From assembly GCA_030594905.1 (NCBI GenBank), contig JAUVEF010000086.1, positions 1 to 5,636 of the forward strand: a stretch of 5,636 nucleotides of DNA. The letters are read 5' to 3'. The notes beneath the pieces are model-generated. The model was not told the origin of the DNA, made no database searches, and worked only from the letters and a program-made list of their open reading frames with translations. Positions 5,295 through 5,636 of the stretch are shown in pieces. Origin of the DNA: Methanosarcinales archaeon. GTDB taxonomy: Archaea; Halobacteriota; Methanosarcinia; Methanosarcinales; Methanogasteraceae. Position 1 is the stretch's first letter; every line of letters starts with the position of its first letter. Both the position numbers and the translations under genes were made by a program.

Positions 5295-5636
5295 TCAGCA
5301 GTTTGAGACTATTTCAAGAAAACGCTTGACTTCATCAAAAGCCGCATCTTTGAATGGCCAGCATTCATCCCGAGCTGCAACGCCTAACCTCTTTCCCACC
5401 TCTTTCCTTGAAGCCAAAAAGACCTGGACTTTAGCTTTGGACGTGATTTTGGGCAAAGATGGGCATGTCTGTTGTAAACATTGGCAATATTGCTTCACGC
5501 AAAACATGGCGGGATCGGACTCAACAGATTTGAGGCAAATGTCTTCCAACATGCCCGGTTCTCCATCTTCTGGCAAAATCATGACTGTGACCTGAGGATT
5601 CTCTCCTTTGGGCACTAAAGCGAATTCCGGAACCGG
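5295..5636 (-). CDS. DUF3226-like (TOPRIM-like) protein, C-terminal part, 5' end beyond the window
   Basis: The last 113 codons of a minus-strand gene are present, and the frame stays open to the right edge. A GTG at 5615 is an internal valine rather than a likely start. Recognisable pieces are ILPEDGEPGMLEDICLKSV, a cysteine-rich stretch (CVKQYCQCLQQTC), LPKITSKAKVQVFLASR and RLGVAARDECWPFKDAAFDE, ending in EVKRFLEIVSNC. From memory these match the C-terminal half of DUF3226 proteins, which are thought to have a TOPRIM-like fold and often accompany AAA ATPases. The N-terminal part with the diagnostic acidic motif is missing, so a nuclease role is not shown. Base composition looks a little more A+T-rich than in the neighbouring genes, which would fit an accessory gene. 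It converges with xseB. Confidence 0.65.
   Translation of the reverse strand, partial: PVPEFALVPKGENPQVTVMILPEDGEPGMLEDICLKSVESDPAMFCVKQYCQCLQQTCPSLPKITSKAKVQVFLASRKEVGKRLGVAARDECWPFKDAAFDEVKRFLEIVSNC

Noticed and set aside
5619..5636. A GAATTC site with CCGG close to the right end, like a cloning adapter junction
   Set aside because: The reading frame of the DUF3226-like protein continues through it with plausible residues, and one EcoRI site is expected by chance; checking raw reads would settle it.

Overview
The window looks like a chromosomal segment from an archaeon, probably a euryarchaeote of the methanogen / methane-oxidiser group (Methanomicrobia or Halobacteriota-like, possibly uncultured). 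This rests on an archaeal-type SRP (7S) RNA, an intronless tRNA-Arg with no encoded CCA, TATA/BRE promoters centred about 26-31 bp upstream of starts, two DUF116 proteins, a stand-alone JAMM protein and a HTH protein resembling a haloarchaeal family. Genus-level placement is not possible by eye.

Left part (1-817). The 5' half of the SRP RNA runs leftwards off the window edge. Directly upstream of it, also on the minus strand, lies a small double-HTH protein gene whose stop codon abuts the SRP RNA promoter. A region of roughly 200 bp with divergent promoters separates this gene from pdxT.

Middle part (818-3458). pdxT (PLP synthase glutaminase subunit, plus strand) converges with a two-gene DUF116 operon (minus strand). 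That operon encodes two overlapping, membrane-anchored, cysteine-rich paralogues, and its first gene has a near-perfect TATA box placed for a leaderless mRNA. Upstream of it, a tRNA-Arg(UCU) gene and a JAMM/MPN+ metalloprotease gene lie 28 bp apart on the minus strand and are probably co-transcribed.

Right part (3459-5636). A pyrimidine-rich divergent intergenic region with a G-quadruplex-type tract separates the tRNA from xseA-xseB, an overlapping pair encoding both subunits of exonuclease VII, a bacterial-type nuclease here under an archaeal, apparently leaderless promoter. A convergent minus-strand gene at the right edge, truncated at its 5' end, resembles the C-terminus of DUF3226 (TOPRIM-like) proteins. 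Its missing upstream neighbour is the best place to look for a nuclease/ATPase system.

Most of the window is housekeeping. The least explained parts are the DUF116 pair, the tRNA-JAMM transcription unit, the G-rich tract between divergent promoters and the edge DUF3226 gene. No CRISPR array, insertion sequence or integrase is visible.
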